64,000 nucleotides of DNA from CAUZWH01 sp965224275 (GCA_965224275.1 CBDCYR010000005.1:248001-312000); one strand, 5' to 3'. Positions 36,722 through 46,068 are shown, counted from the stretch's first letter. Made by a program: numbers and translations. Notes: a model not told the origin generated them from the sequence alone.

Positions 36722-37912
36722 ATGAACCGACCGCTCTCGTCAGCCGCCGCGGAATCAGCTGAAAGTTCGACGAAGGAATCAAGGCGGGCCTCGAATGACG
36801 GCCCCGACACACGCGTGCGCATCGATCTTAACGACCGAAGCTACGACATCATCATCGGCCCCGACTTAATCGATCGCACTGGTGGTTTATTGGTGCCGAT
36901 CGTGGGCCAGGGCCGGGCGGTTGTCGTGACCGATCGGAACGTCGCAGAACACCATCTCCCCCGCCTGAGCGCGTCGCTCGACGCCAGCGATCTCGAACAC
37001 CGCTCGATTGTTTTGGAACCGGGTGAAAACACCAAGGACTTCGTGCACTTCGAAGAACTCAACAACCTATTGCTGGATGCTGAGATCGAACGCAGTGACG
37101 TTGTTATCGCGCTCGGCGGCGGCGTGGTTGGTGATTTGGCGGGCTTTGCCGCGAGCGTTTTCCGACGCGGCATCCGCTTCGTGCAAATACCGACCACCTT
37201 GTTGGCTCAGGTCGATAGTTCGGTCGGTGGCAAGACCGGGATCAATACGCCGCATGGCAAAAATTTGATTGGCAGCTTCTATCAACCATCCCTTGTTGTT
37301 GCCGACTGGAAGGCATTGGATACATTGCCGGCGCGCGAGATTCGGGCGGGCTATGCCGAAATTGTCAAATATGGCCTGCTCGGCGACGCTGAATTCTTCG
37401 GGTGGCTGGAAACCAATGGTCCGGCCGTCATCGCGGGTACCGGCGACGCCCGCGGCATTGCGATTGCGCGTTCCTGCAAATCAAAATCTGAGATTGTTGC
37501 GGCTGACGAACGCGAGACGGGGCGCAGAGCGTTGCTTAATCTCGGCCATACTTTTGCCCATGCGATCGAGGCCGAGGTTGGCTACGGCGCAAGGGTATTG
37601 CACGGTGAAGCCGTTGCCCTCGGCCTCGTCTTGGCATTTGCGCTGTCGTCGCACCTTGGATTGTGCCCCGACATCGATACCGAGCGCGTTCGCAATCACT
37701 TGGCCGAACTAGGCCTACCGACCACGCCTGCGGCCCTCGGGGTCGAAGCCCTGAAGACGGAGCGGCTAATCGATCGCATGCGCCAGGACAAAAAGGTGCG
37801 AGATGGTGTCCCTGCGTTTGTTCTAACGCGGGGGATTGGCAAGGCCTATATCGACCGCGACATTGACCTTGTCGAGGTGCGCAATGTGCTGGACGCAATC
37901 TGGGCTGCATGA
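36722..37912 (+). CDS. aroB: 3-dehydroquinate synthase
   Basis: AroB makes 3-dehydroquinate from DAHP with NAD and zinc. Blocks seen are VVVTDRNVAEHHL, ALGGGVVGDLAGFAASVFRRG for NAD and substrate, VDSSVGGKTGIN, and NLGHTFAHAIEAEVGYG with HGEAVALG for zinc. The first 25 residues are a Ser/Glu-rich extension. GTG 36716 is an alternative start. Just after the stop, GGCCCAA recurs three times in 37918-37950. Confidence 0.95.
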   Translation: MNRPLSSAAAESAESSTKESRRASNDGPDTRVRIDLNDRSYDIIIGPDLIDRTGGLLVPIVGQGRAVVVTDRNVAEHHLPRLSASLDASDLEHRSIVLEPGENTKDFVHFEELNNLLLDAEIERSDVVIALGGGVVGDLAGFAASVFRRGIRFVQIPTTLLAQVDSSVGGKTGINTPHGKNLIGSFYQPSLVVADWKALDTLPAREIRAGYAEIVKYGLLGDAEFFGWLETNGPAVIAGTGDARGIAIARSCKSKSEIVAADERETGRRALLNLGHTFAHAIEAEVGYGARVLHGEAVALGLVLAFALSSHLGLCPDIDTERVRNHLAELGLPTTPAALGVEALKTERLIDRMRQDKKVRDGVPAFVLTRGIGKAYIDRDIDLVEVRNVLDAIWAA

Positions 37913-37995
37913 ACCCGACGGCCCAACGGCCCAATGACCCAGTGGCCCAATAGTCTTGGGATCGCGCTTGTAAGCACGATGCAACCACGCTCATA

Positions 37996-39297
37996 ATGGT
38001 CTCATTAGCGATGGACACGGCGCTCGCCATTTCGTTGCTCGCGATTCTCGCGCTCCTCCTGCTCTCTGGTTTTTTCTCGGGATCAGAAACGGCTCTGACT
38101 GCGGCATCGCGTGCGCGGATTCATCATCTCGCGCGCAAGGGAAACAAGCGCGCGCAGGCGGTAAGTTGGTTGATAGACCGCCGTGAGCAGCTGCTTGGCT
38201 CGATTCTGCTGGGCAACAACCTGGTCAACATCCTCGCCTCAGCCCTGGCCACGAGTGTTTTGATCACGATCTACGGCCAGGCTGGGGTCGTCTATGCAAC
38301 AGCGATCATGACGGTTCTCGTGGTGATTTTCGCGGAGATCCTCCCCAAAACCTACGCCATCCGTCACGCCGATCGTATGGCTCTCTGGGTGGCGCCAATA
38401 GCCCGTGGCCTGGTTTGGCTGTTTTCGCCAGTCGCACTTGTCATGCTTGCATTGGTGCGTCTGATTTTGGCGTTGTTCGGCGTTGATCGGAAAGATCGTG
38501 GCAACATTGTCTCCGCCGCCGATGAAATCCGCGGCGCAATCCATCTCCACACGTCACGCGGCGGGATCGTTAAACACGATCGCGATATGATCGAAAGCAT
38601 CCTCGAATTATCCGAGGTCGAGCTCTCGGACGTCATGGTGCACCGCAAGAACATGTTCACCATTGATGCCGGCTCGCCTACCAAAACCATCATCGAACAG
38701 ATCTTGGAGAGCCCGAATACGCGCACCCCTATCTGGCGCGACGATCCCGACGACATCATAGGTGTCATCCACGTCCGCGACGTTTTGCGCGCCCTCAGCG
38801 AGGTCGGCGGAGATGCTGACAAACTTGATATGGACGCACTGGCGAGCGAGCCCTGGTTCGTACCCGAGACCACGACACTTCACGAGCAACTGAGCGCGTT
38901 CCGGCGTCGGCGCGTTCACTTTGCCCTGGTGGTGGACGAATATGGGGCGTTGATGGGCCTGGTTACGCTCGAAGACATTATCGAAGAAATTGTCGGCGAG
39001 ATCTCCGATGAGTACGACGAAGACGAAATTGAGTTCCGAACGCTGCCCGACGGTAGGTGCGTCGTTGCCGGTACTGCGGCAGTTCGCGATCTCAACCGCG
39101 CATTCGATTGGGAGTTGCCCGAGGAAGATGCCACGACCGTCGCCGGTTTGGTGATACACGAGGCTCGCGTCATACCGGAGGTAGGACAAAGCTTCGAATT
39201 CTTCGGGTTCAAATTCGAAGTCCTGCGTCGTCACCGCAACCAGATCACTGCGTTGCGGATCACCCCGCCGCCGACCGCCAACGCGGTCGTATCGTAG
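37996..39297 (+). CDS. CNNM/CorC-type membrane protein with CBS pair
   Basis: The 433-residue protein has an N-terminal DUF21 membrane domain with FSGSETALTAASRARIHHLA and LLGNNLVNILASALAT, two CBS domains (about 205-330, with VHVRDVLRAL and LVTLEDIIEEIVGEI) and a C-terminal CorC_HlyC domain. Such proteins are associated with magnesium or cobalt efflux. It is downstream of aroB in the same direction. ATG 38011 is an alternative start. Confidence 0.92.
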   Translation: MVSLAMDTALAISLLAILALLLLSGFFSGSETALTAASRARIHHLARKGNKRAQAVSWLIDRREQLLGSILLGNNLVNILASALATSVLITIYGQAGVVYATAIMTVLVVIFAEILPKTYAIRHADRMALWVAPIARGLVWLFSPVALVMLALVRLILALFGVDRKDRGNIVSAADEIRGAIHLHTSRGGIVKHDRDMIESILELSEVELSDVMVHRKNMFTIDAGSPTKTIIEQILESPNTRTPIWRDDPDDIIGVIHVRDVLRALSEVGGDADKLDMDALASEPWFVPETTTLHEQLSAFRRRRVHFALVVDEYGALMGLVTLEDIIEEIVGEISDEYDEDEIEFRTLPDGRCVVAGTAAVRDLNRAFDWELPEEDATTVAGLVIHEARVIPEVGQSFEFFGFKFEVLRRHRNQITALRITPPPTANAVVS

Positions 39298-39361
39298 ACG
39301 TCGGCAACATCCGTCAACGCTACCGCGCCCCAGTCGGCCAACCCTCACGTGAGTTGAAGTA

Positions 39362-40237
39362 ATGCTAGGTGAGTTGTTTGCGATTATTGCGCCGCTGTTT
39401 ATCTGCGCCGGTCTTGGTTTTTTTTGGGCCAAGCGAGATTGGCCGTTCGATACCGGCATGGTCACACCGCTGGCCATGAACATTGCAGTGCCCTGTCTCG
39501 CGTTTTCTTCGATTTCAACTCTGAATGTTGATCCAGCGGCGTTTGGCGAGCTCGCGCTTGCAATCGTTGTTGCTTTTGCCGGTTTCATGATTGTTGGTAC
39601 TGCGGTTTTGAAGGTCGCGGGGCTTTCGCTACGCACCTACCTTCCCTCGCTATCGTTCCCCAATGTCGGCAACATGGGGTTGCCGCTGTGCCTGTTCGCG
39701 TTTGGCGACACCGGTGTCGCACTTGGTATGGCATGGTACGTGATCGCGAGCCTCGGCCATTTTACGATCGGCATTTGGTTGGTCAGCGGCAGCCCTTCGC
39801 CCGCGTTTCTGCTCAAAACCCCGATCGTCTACGCGCTGATAATTGCGTTCGCCTTCATGTTGACCGGAACGGTGCCACCAAAGTGGGCGCTCAATACGAC
39901 TCAACTTCTTGGCAACCTTGGCATTCCGCTGATGCTGCTGACCCTGGGTGTCTCGCTCGCGCGGCTCCGCGTGGTCGGATTGGGGCGCGGCATCGCCCTG
40001 TCGGCACTGCGGCTGCTGATGGGATTGGCGGTGGGCTTGGCGGTTGCCGCACTCTTCGGCCTGGAAGGCGTCGCGCGCGGTGTTCTTATCCTCGACTGCG
40101 CGATGCCGGTTGCAGTGTTCAACTACATAATGGCCGAGCGCTATGAGCGCGGTTCGAGCGAAGTCGCGAGCATGGTCGTCATCTCGACAGCTCTCTCCTT
40201 TGCAACCTTGCCGCTTCTATTGCTGATTGTCCTATGA
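39362..40237 (+). CDS. AEC family transporter
   Basis: A 291-residue membrane protein with about ten hydrophobic segments and the AEC (auxin efflux carrier) family hallmarks: LAMNIAVPCLAFSSIS in the first half, SLSFPNVGNMGLPLCLFAFGD with the conserved Asn-Gly-Pro crossover, and VLILDCAMPVAVFNYIMA in the second half. It probably moves a small carboxylate or amino acid. It ends overlapping the stop of bolA (convergent). Confidence 0.9.
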   Translation: MLGELFAIIAPLFICAGLGFFWAKRDWPFDTGMVTPLAMNIAVPCLAFSSISTLNVDPAAFGELALAIVVAFAGFMIVGTAVLKVAGLSLRTYLPSLSFPNVGNMGLPLCLFAFGDTGVALGMAWYVIASLGHFTIGIWLVSGSPSPAFLLKTPIVYALIIAFAFMLTGTVPPKWALNTTQLLGNLGIPLMLLTLGVSLARLRVVGLGRGIALSALRLLMGLAVGLAVAALFGLEGVARGVLILDCAMPVAVFNYIMAERYERGSSEVASMVVISTALSFATLPLLLLIVL

Positions 40238-40516
40238 ACTCGCAGCCGAGTCTTCCGTCGGGGTCAACGTAACCATCGCCAGTGCATGAACACCACCGGC
40301 AAGTTCATCGGCCAACGTTTGATACACAAGACGTTGACGCTCAACGCGAGATTTTCCGGTGAATGTTTCCGAGACGATCTTCAGACGAAAATGGGTTTCG
40401 CCCTCGGGCCGCGCGCCGACATGGCCTGCGTGCTGCGAGGACTCGTCGATGACATCGAGCGTCGTAGGTGCCAGGGCTGCGTTGAGCTTGCTAACGATCG
40501 TATCGGCGGTACGCAT
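40232..40516 (-). CDS. BolA family protein
   Basis: A 94-residue BolA-like protein with SSQHAGH, ETHFRLKIVSETFTGKSRVERQRLVYQTLADE (in part) and the C-terminal GVHALAMVTLTP. BolA proteins bind iron-sulfur glutaredoxins (monothiol type) and regulate morphology and iron use. ATG 40516 is the natural start. Between it and the broken GNAT gene there are 48 bp. Confidence 0.92.
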   Translation of the reverse strand: MRTADTIVSKLNAALAPTTLDVIDESSQHAGHVGARPEGETHFRLKIVSETFTGKSRVERQRLVYQTLADELAGGVHALAMVTLTPTEDSAASS

Positions 40517-40564
40517 TGTGTGACTCGTTCTTGGTTGATTAATCCGCCCAGTCGCAGCAGGCAA

Positions 40565-41086
40565 CTACTTCAACCGCGCCCGATAATACGGTCCAAGTTG
40601 TTCTAGCCCAAGCCAACGATGATCGAGGCCGGCTTCGCGAATAACATAGCCGCTTGAAGATCCCAGGCACACCTCGGCGCAATCATACGCGCGAGCCCAG
40701 TCGATAAATCGTAGCAGCATGCGGGCGGCCGCAAGATAACCTCGGGTGGATTGCCGGACGAACATCGCCACGTCGTCGGCTAACCACTCACCTTCGCTGG
40801 CGTTGCGATGCCGGTATCCGACGAAAAAGCCGATCGTGCTTTCATTGCGGCGCATGCGTGCTTCACGAATGTTGGCCGGCCAGCTTTCGTAGCGGGCAAT
40901 GTCGTAGTCCTCAGCCACGAGCACAATAAAGCTCCTGGACGTCAACCATCAATGGGCCAAACGATGAATTTTTTCTTCGTCGTGAGGCAGCCAATCGATC
41001 GCCGCGTTGCCGTGGATCTCACGGCCTAGGTAAACGCCCGCTTCTACGTCGGAAAGCTGCGCCTTTCGGATAATCATGTCACCCAT
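40565..41086 (-). pseudogene. GNAT acetyltransferase interrupted by an in-frame TGA
   Basis: From ATG 41086 (GGGAGAG upstream) the frame gives the start of a GNAT protein (IIRKAQLSDVEAGVYLGREIHGNAA, in part; DWLPHDEEKIHRLAH), then TGA at 40949-40951. The same frame then goes on with LTSRSFIVLVAEDYD and a GNAT-like core to 40565, including DVAMFVRQSTRGYLAAARMLLRFID (in part) and the C-terminal LGLEQLGPYYRARL. No frameshift is needed; a single stop separates the halves. Nonsense mutation, base error or two small genes are the options. Confidence 0.7.
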
Positions 41087-41177
41087 GCGACTCTCCCAAG
41101 TCCGTAAAACCCAGATTTCCGCCTTCGCCGGCGCTGTGATCACGATCACAATCTGGCCTTTGTTTATTAAGGTAACT

Positions 41178-41267
41178 ATTTTCTATTTACATCAGATAGG
41201 ATTGACGACGGTCAATGTCAATAGAAAATATTGACGTTGACATGGACGTTTTAGATTAGTAATCTAA
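41178..41267 (+). promoter_or_regulatory. compound operator/promoter region of the small HTH gene
   Basis: An AT-rich 120-bp island holds several perfect dyads: ATTTTCTATT (41178-41187) with AATAGAAAAT (41220-41229), TTGAC-GACG-GTCAA (41202-41215), GTCAATA-GAAAA-TATTGAC (41217-41235), and TTAGATT-AGT-AATCTAA (41251-41267), which ends 4 bp before the ATG. The recurring TTGAC/GTCAA half-sites suggest several binding sites for one dimeric regulator, possibly the encoded HTH protein. Confidence 0.6.
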
Positions 41268-41271
41268 GGGC

Positions 41272-41511
41272 ATGATTACGGCGGGTCAGTGCCGAGCTTC
41301 GCGCGCGTTCCTAAAGTGGACGCTTCCTGACCTTGCTCAGGTTTCGATGGTCAGCATCTCCACCATCAACGCGTTTGAACTTGAGCATCGTCATCCGATA
41401 CGAGCCAATTTGGCGGCGATCGCGCGTGCGTTCGAAGGCGCCGGTATCGAACTCATCGATGACAATGCTGTGCGCCTCAAATCCGCACCGCGGGCGGGTT
41501 CACCAACCTGA
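41272..41511 (+). CDS. 79-residue XRE-type HTH protein
   Basis: A minimal Cro/C1-type HTH: TAGQCRASRAFLKWTLPDLAQVSMVSISTINAFELEHR-type sequence (about 4-42) with the usual second helix and STIN recognition helix, then a short tail ending near 79. It resembles small autoregulators of toxin-antitoxin or restriction units, but no partner toxin is seen. AAGGG is only 1 nt from the ATG, so translation may be leaderless or weak. The dyads upstream fit autoregulation. Confidence 0.8.
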   Translation: MITAGQCRASRAFLKWTLPDLAQVSMVSISTINAFELEHRHPIRANLAAIARAFEGAGIELIDDNAVRLKSAPRAGSPT

Positions 41512-41607
41512 AATCTTGGGGCAGCACCAACTGCCAAAGCGGCCAGCGAGCGGCAAAACTTAGCCCTGTTGCTTGCAAGCGATGCGGTCAGCCACCATAA
41601 TTTCTCG

Positions 41608-42192
41608 GTGGCAAGAAATAGATTTTCCGATCTCAGCTGGGATACGTACGACGAGCCCGCCGTGGAGGTACGTCTGTGCGAACGCCCCGACTGTGACAAA
41701 GAGGGCGAGCACCGGGCGCCCAAATCGCGCGCCGCGCTAACCGAGTATTTCTGGTTCTGTCTTGAGCATGTACGCGAGTACAACGCGACCTGGGATTTTT
41801 TCGACGGGATGGACGAGGCAGAGATCGAGCAGTTCAGGGATCGGGACATGACCTGGCATCGCCCGACCTGGAGGCTTGGCAGCAACAAAGCGGCGACACC
41901 CGAAGGCAACGGCTTCCAAGACGATTTTGGGCTCTTCGGCGACCACAACCGAAGCGGACCACGGGTCGAGACCGAGGAGCGCCAGCCACGCTGGCGGTTT
42001 GCTCCCGATCGAAAAGCGCTCGCAGTTCTCAACCTGTCGGTGTATTGCACTGTCGACGAGATCAAGATCCGCTTTAAAGAACTTGTAAAGCGGTTTCACC
42101 CCGATGCAAATGGTGGATCGAGGGAAGCTGAAGACCGCCTCAAGGATATCATTCAGGCCTACTCCTTCCTGATGTCCCGCGCCCGCGCATAG
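41608..42192 (+). CDS. J-domain protein (DnaJ-like co-chaperone)
   Basis: The 194-residue protein has the alphaproteobacterial layout: an N-terminal zinc-type start (VRLCERPDCDKEGEHRAP), YFWFCLEHVREYN, a middle region, and a C-terminal J domain with the HPD tripeptide in KRFHPDANGG. It would stimulate an Hsp70. GTG 41608 fits the common start ARNRFSDL; a TTG at 41569 adds 13 residues. It precedes cobS by about 44 bp, an arrangement often seen. Confidence 0.9.
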   Translation: MARNRFSDLSWDTYDEPAVEVRLCERPDCDKEGEHRAPKSRAALTEYFWFCLEHVREYNATWDFFDGMDEAEIEQFRDRDMTWHRPTWRLGSNKAATPEGNGFQDDFGLFGDHNRSGPRVETEERQPRWRFAPDRKALAVLNLSVYCTVDEIKIRFKELVKRFHPDANGGSREAEDRLKDIIQAYSFLMSRARA

Positions 42193-42235
42193 TCGCGCCG
42201 CGAACCGACAAAAACCCCGTTCGTGTGAGGGTAGA

Positions 42236-43240
42236 ATGACGACAACGACCGAGTCGGCGAGTGCTTCCGCCCAAGTCACCAGTGTTCCCGATATCGAAGT
42301 CTCGGTACGGCAATTATTTGGCATCGATAGCGACCTCGACGTCCCGGCATTTTCGCAATCCAGCGAGCACGTACCCGACGTCGACGATGCCTATCGATTT
42401 GATCACAACACGACGCTCGCGATACTGGCGGGCTTCGCGCATAACCGCCGGGTGATGATTCAGGGTTATCACGGGACCGGCAAATCAACCCACATCGAGC
42501 AGGTAGCCGCACGATTGAATTGGCCGTGCATACGGGTCAATCTTGATAGCCACATCAGTCGGATCGACTTGATCGGAAAAGACGCGATCGTTCTTCGCGA
42601 CGGCCGCCAGGTAACGGAATTTCGGGAGGGCATCTTGCCGTGGTGCTACCGCTCGGCAACGGCATTGGTGTTCGACGAATATGACGCCGGTCGGGCCGAT
42701 GTCATGTTCGTCATTCAGCGGGTCCTTGAAGCTGAGGGCAGACTTACGCTGCTCGACCAGAACGAAGTGGTGCGCCCACACCCCGCGTTTCGGTTATTCT
42801 CAACGACAAACACCGTGGGCCTGGGGGACACGACTGGTCTGTATCATGGCACCCAGCAGATCAACCAAGGCCAGATGGACCGCTGGAATATCGTCGCCAC
42901 GCTGAACTACCTGCCCCACGAAGACGAAGTGAACATCGTGCTGTCAAAAGTGCCTCAATACGACACCGACGAGCAGCGGAAGACGATCAGCAACATGGTG
43001 GTCCTCGCGGAACTGACGCGCGCCGGCTTTATGGGGGGCGATATTTCGACCGTCATGTCGCCACGTACGGTGATTACATGGGCCGAGAATACCGACATTT
43101 TCGGCAGTATTGGTCTTGCATTCCAACTCACCTTCCTCAACAAGTGTGACGAAGCCGAACGGTCGACGGTGGCTGAGTACTACCAGCGATGCTTCGACGA
43201 AGAACTGCCGGATTCGAGCGCCAACATAAGCGTTAACTGA
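42236..43240 (+). CDS. cobS: cobaltochelatase subunit CobS
   Basis: CobS is the AAA+ subunit of the aerobic, CobN-dependent cobalt chelatase of cobalamin synthesis. The 334-residue protein has the Walker A GYHGTGKST near 76-84, the LDSHISRIDLIGKDAIVLRDG segment (in part), ALVFDEYDAGRADVMFVIQ with Walker B, and a sensor region with FSTTNTVGLGD. It is upstream of cobT with about 80 bp between them. Confidence 0.96.
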   Translation: MTTTTESASASAQVTSVPDIEVSVRQLFGIDSDLDVPAFSQSSEHVPDVDDAYRFDHNTTLAILAGFAHNRRVMIQGYHGTGKSTHIEQVAARLNWPCIRVNLDSHISRIDLIGKDAIVLRDGRQVTEFREGILPWCYRSATALVFDEYDAGRADVMFVIQRVLEAEGRLTLLDQNEVVRPHPAFRLFSTTNTVGLGDTTGLYHGTQQINQGQMDRWNIVATLNYLPHEDEVNIVLSKVPQYDTDEQRKTISNMVVLAELTRAGFMGGDISTVMSPRTVITWAENTDIFGSIGLAFQLTFLNKCDEAERSTVAEYYQRCFDEELPDSSANISVN

Positions 43241-43295
43241 AGCTGGTTGAGCTGACAGCGCTAATGAAAACTCACCCGGCTTGAGATCACTCAGT

Positions 43296-43325
43296 CTGAA
43301 GTCATTTGGCCTGAAATCATTTGGC
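43296..43325. repeat. 15-bp tandem repeat at the cobT start
   Basis: CTGAAGTCATTTGGC (43296-43310) and CTGAAATCATTTGGC (43311-43325) abut and differ at one base. The second copy contains the TTG start codon of cobT, so any change in copy number would alter the leader sequence but not the reading frame. Confidence 0.8.
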
Positions 43326-45183
43326 CCAAATAAAAAGCCCGCTCGAAGAATTCACCCTCGCCGTTGCCGCAACGACGCGGGCAATCGCCGACAAAAGCGA
43401 CCTTGTCGTCACTTATGGCCGCGATGCGGCTCGGCTTACCGGCAACCAACTCTATCTCCCGCAGCCATCACGCGAATTGACCCGCGGCGAGGTGACGTCG
43501 CTGCGCGGCACGGCGGATGCCCACGCGCTACGCCTGCGTCATCACGACGCGAAAGTGCATGCCGCGCGCATGCCCGAAGGTGCTGAAGCACGCGGCGTCT
43601 ACAACGCAGCCGAACTGGCGCGTGTCGAATCGCTCGGTGCCAAGCGGATGCGCGGGGTCGCCGCCAACCTCGACGCGCTGCTTGAGGAGCACTATCGCAG
43701 CGCCGGTTATGGCGACATCGACAACAAAGAGGATGCGCCGATCGGCGAAGCGGTGGCGTTGATGCTGCGCGAGCGAATTACCGGCGCACCGCCGCCCAAA
43801 TCGGCGCGCCGGATTGTTGAACTCTGGCGCGACGAGATCCTCGAGAAGGGCGCCGAGGACCTCGATTCGTTGGCTGGTGCAGCCGACGACCAAGAACACT
43901 TCACCAGGGCGGCGCGCAAACTGATCGCCGATCTCGGCCTTGCCGAGGAAGAAGACAATCAGGACTTGGAGGAACAGGACGAGGGCGGCGAAGAGGACGA
44001 ACAGGATCAGCAGAGCGGTTCCGGCGACGGCTCGGACGACGACCAGGACAATAGCGAAACCCTTGCGGCGCAGGGTGAGCAGGACGGCCAGGATGGCGAA
44101 AGTGATGCCGAGGCTGCGATCAGCGCCGATATGCAGCTCGATACCGCTGGCGACGAAGAGCCGAGTGCGAATAAACGCACCCCTCAACCCGACAATTTAC
44201 CCCCGCATCCAAACGATACCGACGGCTACAAAGTTTTCACCAGCAGCTACGATGAAATCGTCGGCGCCAAAGATCTTTGCGACGCCGAGGAGTTGGCCCG
44301 CCTGCGCCGCCACCTCGATCAGCAATTGGTCAGTCTGCAAACCTCGGTATCGCGACTGGCAAACCGACTCCAGCGCCGCCTATTGGCCAAGCAGAGCCGT
44401 TCGTGGGAGTTCGACCTCGATGAAGGCATGCTGGATGCGGCCCGGCTCGCCCGCATCGTCGTTAACCCGGAGCATCCGCTCTCTTACAAGATCGAGAAGG
44501 AGACCGAGTTCCGCGACACCGTGGTCAGCATGCTGATCGACAATTCCGGGTCAATGCGGGGGCGCCCGATTAGTGTCGCGGCAATGTGTACCGACATTCT
44601 CGCCCGCACGCTGGAGCGCTGCGGCGTGAATGTCGAGATCCTCGGATTTACCACGCGCGCCTGGAAGGGTGGGCAGTCACGCGAAGAGTGGTTGGGGGGC
44701 GGCAAGACCGCCAATCCCGGCCGGCTCAATGATCTTCGCCATATTGTATACAAATCAGCCGATGAGCCGTGGCGGCGGTCGCGCAAAAACCTTGGCCTCA
44801 TGCTCCGCGAAGGTCTGCTCAAGGAGAATATCGACGGCGAAGCCATCCTCTGGGCCCATCAACGCCTGCTCGCACGACACGAGCAACGCAAGATATTGAT
44901 GGTCGTTTCGGATGGTGCCCCAGTCGACGACAGCACACTGTCGGTGAACTCGGGCAACTATCTCGATCGCCATTTGCGCCAAGTCATCGATTGGATTGAA
45001 GCCCGCTCACCCGTGCAGTTGATCGCCATTGGCATCGGACACGACGTCACTCGCTACTATCGCCGTGCGGTCACGATTGTCGATGCCGAACAACTTGCCG
45101 GTGCCATGGTCGACCAATTGGCATCGCTGTTCGAGGAGGGTGACCTACCGCCGACGCGACGCGGGAGACGAAGCGCCGCGTAA
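43321..45183 (+). CDS. cobT: cobaltochelatase subunit CobT
   Basis: CobT pairs with CobS to drive cobalt insertion by CobN. The 620-residue protein has an N-terminal conserved region (LEEFTLAVAATTRAIAD), a very acidic Asp/Glu/Gln-rich linker (about 220-300), and a C-terminal VWA domain with the MIDAS DNSGSMRG and the end block SVNSGNYLDRHLRQVIDWIE (in part). The start is a TTG with no strong ribosome site, in a 15-bp repeat; low initiation is likely. CobN is not in the window. Confidence 0.95.
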   Translation: MAQIKSPLEEFTLAVAATTRAIADKSDLVVTYGRDAARLTGNQLYLPQPSRELTRGEVTSLRGTADAHALRLRHHDAKVHAARMPEGAEARGVYNAAELARVESLGAKRMRGVAANLDALLEEHYRSAGYGDIDNKEDAPIGEAVALMLRERITGAPPPKSARRIVELWRDEILEKGAEDLDSLAGAADDQEHFTRAARKLIADLGLAEEEDNQDLEEQDEGGEEDEQDQQSGSGDGSDDDQDNSETLAAQGEQDGQDGESDAEAAISADMQLDTAGDEEPSANKRTPQPDNLPPHPNDTDGYKVFTSSYDEIVGAKDLCDAEELARLRRHLDQQLVSLQTSVSRLANRLQRRLLAKQSRSWEFDLDEGMLDAARLARIVVNPEHPLSYKIEKETEFRDTVVSMLIDNSGSMRGRPISVAAMCTDILARTLERCGVNVEILGFTTRAWKGGQSREEWLGGGKTANPGRLNDLRHIVYKSADEPWRRSRKNLGLMLREGLLKENIDGEAILWAHQRLLARHEQRKILMVVSDGAPVDDSTLSVNSGNYLDRHLRQVIDWIEARSPVQLIAIGIGHDVTRYYRRAVTIVDAEQLAGAMVDQLASLFEEGDLPPTRRGRRSAA

Positions 45184-45245
45184 CGGCCGCGCGGGCAGCA
45201 TTCGGGCCTGTGTCGCGTGGGTCGCAAACGACGGATCGTTGGCAG

Positions 45246-45977
45246 ATGCGGTTGATCGCATGGAATTGCAATATGGCGTTGCATCGCAAGATTGACGCGT
45301 TGCTTAGCCTCAAGCCTGACCTCGCAATTGTCAGCGAATGCGCATCACCGGAAACATTAGAGGGTCGCGGATCGACGCATTGGATGGAGGCCGAACCGGT
45401 CTGGATCGGTCAAAACCCGCATAAGGGGTTAGCGGTATTTGCATTTAACGGCTATGCCGCGTGCCTCCACCACCCTTACCACCCGACCTTGAGATATATC
45501 GCGCCGATTCATGTGCACGGCCCGTTTGAGCTCAACGTGCTCGCCGTTTGGGCGCAAAACGCCAGCGCCGGCATCACCCGCAAACATCAATCGGGGCCGC
45601 TGCGGCGGGCGCTCACGAAGTACCGCGAATTTCTGCTAGAGAAAGTGGCACTCGTCGCGGGCGATCTCAACAGCAACACCATCTGGGACAAACCAGGCTG
45701 GCGTAACAACCATATGAAAAAGGTCGAAATCCTCGAGCAGATGGACCTCGTGAGCGCCTATCACGAGCTCAGGGGCGAACGCCATGGTGAGGAATCGATC
45801 CCCACCCACTATTGGCGAGACCGCCGCAAGGACGGGCCGACTTATCATATCGACTATGCCTTCGTGCCCCGCCGGTGGCTCAGCCGCATCAAGGAGTTCC
45901 AGATTGGTACGTTCGAAGACTGGTGCGGCAATGGACTTAGCGATCACGTCCCCATCGTCATCGACGTCGATCTGTGA
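45246..45977 (+). CDS. endonuclease/exonuclease/phosphatase-fold protein
   Basis: A 243-residue EEP-superfamily protein with RLIAWNCNMALHRKID, the Glu in AIVSECASP, VAGDLNSN with the Asn/Asp pair, and the C-terminal SDHVPIVIDV with Asp-His. These residues form the catalytic site of metal-dependent nucleases and phosphatases. The substrate is not deducible. ATG 45246 starts at the conserved motif; GTG 45210 adds 12 residues. It follows cobT by about 60 bp. Confidence 0.88.
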   Translation: MRLIAWNCNMALHRKIDALLSLKPDLAIVSECASPETLEGRGSTHWMEAEPVWIGQNPHKGLAVFAFNGYAACLHHPYHPTLRYIAPIHVHGPFELNVLAVWAQNASAGITRKHQSGPLRRALTKYREFLLEKVALVAGDLNSNTIWDKPGWRNNHMKKVEILEQMDLVSAYHELRGERHGEESIPTHYWRDRRKDGPTYHIDYAFVPRRWLSRIKEFQIGTFEDWCGNGLSDHVPIVIDVDL

Positions 45978-46068
45978 CCAGTTTGGCTACGCCATAGATC
46001 CACAGCTCCACCAAGTCCGGACCGTGGCTGGTGCCAGACCTTGAACCGGGAAAAATGATCGCCTGCCC

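Noticed and set aside
37918..37950. GGCCCAA repeats after aroB
   Set aside because: Three imperfect short copies with irregular spacing; too weak to call a repeat element.
40949..40951. TGA in the GNAT gene as a selenocysteine codon
   Set aside because: No SECIS-like hairpin directly after it, no selenoprotein family match and no Sec machinery in the window.
42193..42235. cobalamin riboswitch before cobS or the mutase
   Set aside because: No B12-box-like element seen upstream of either gene; the spaces are also too short before cobS.
43528..44187. 219-codon hydrophobic frame opposite the acidic cobT linker
   Set aside because: The apparent membrane segments result from the complement of Asp/Glu codons; no start signal.
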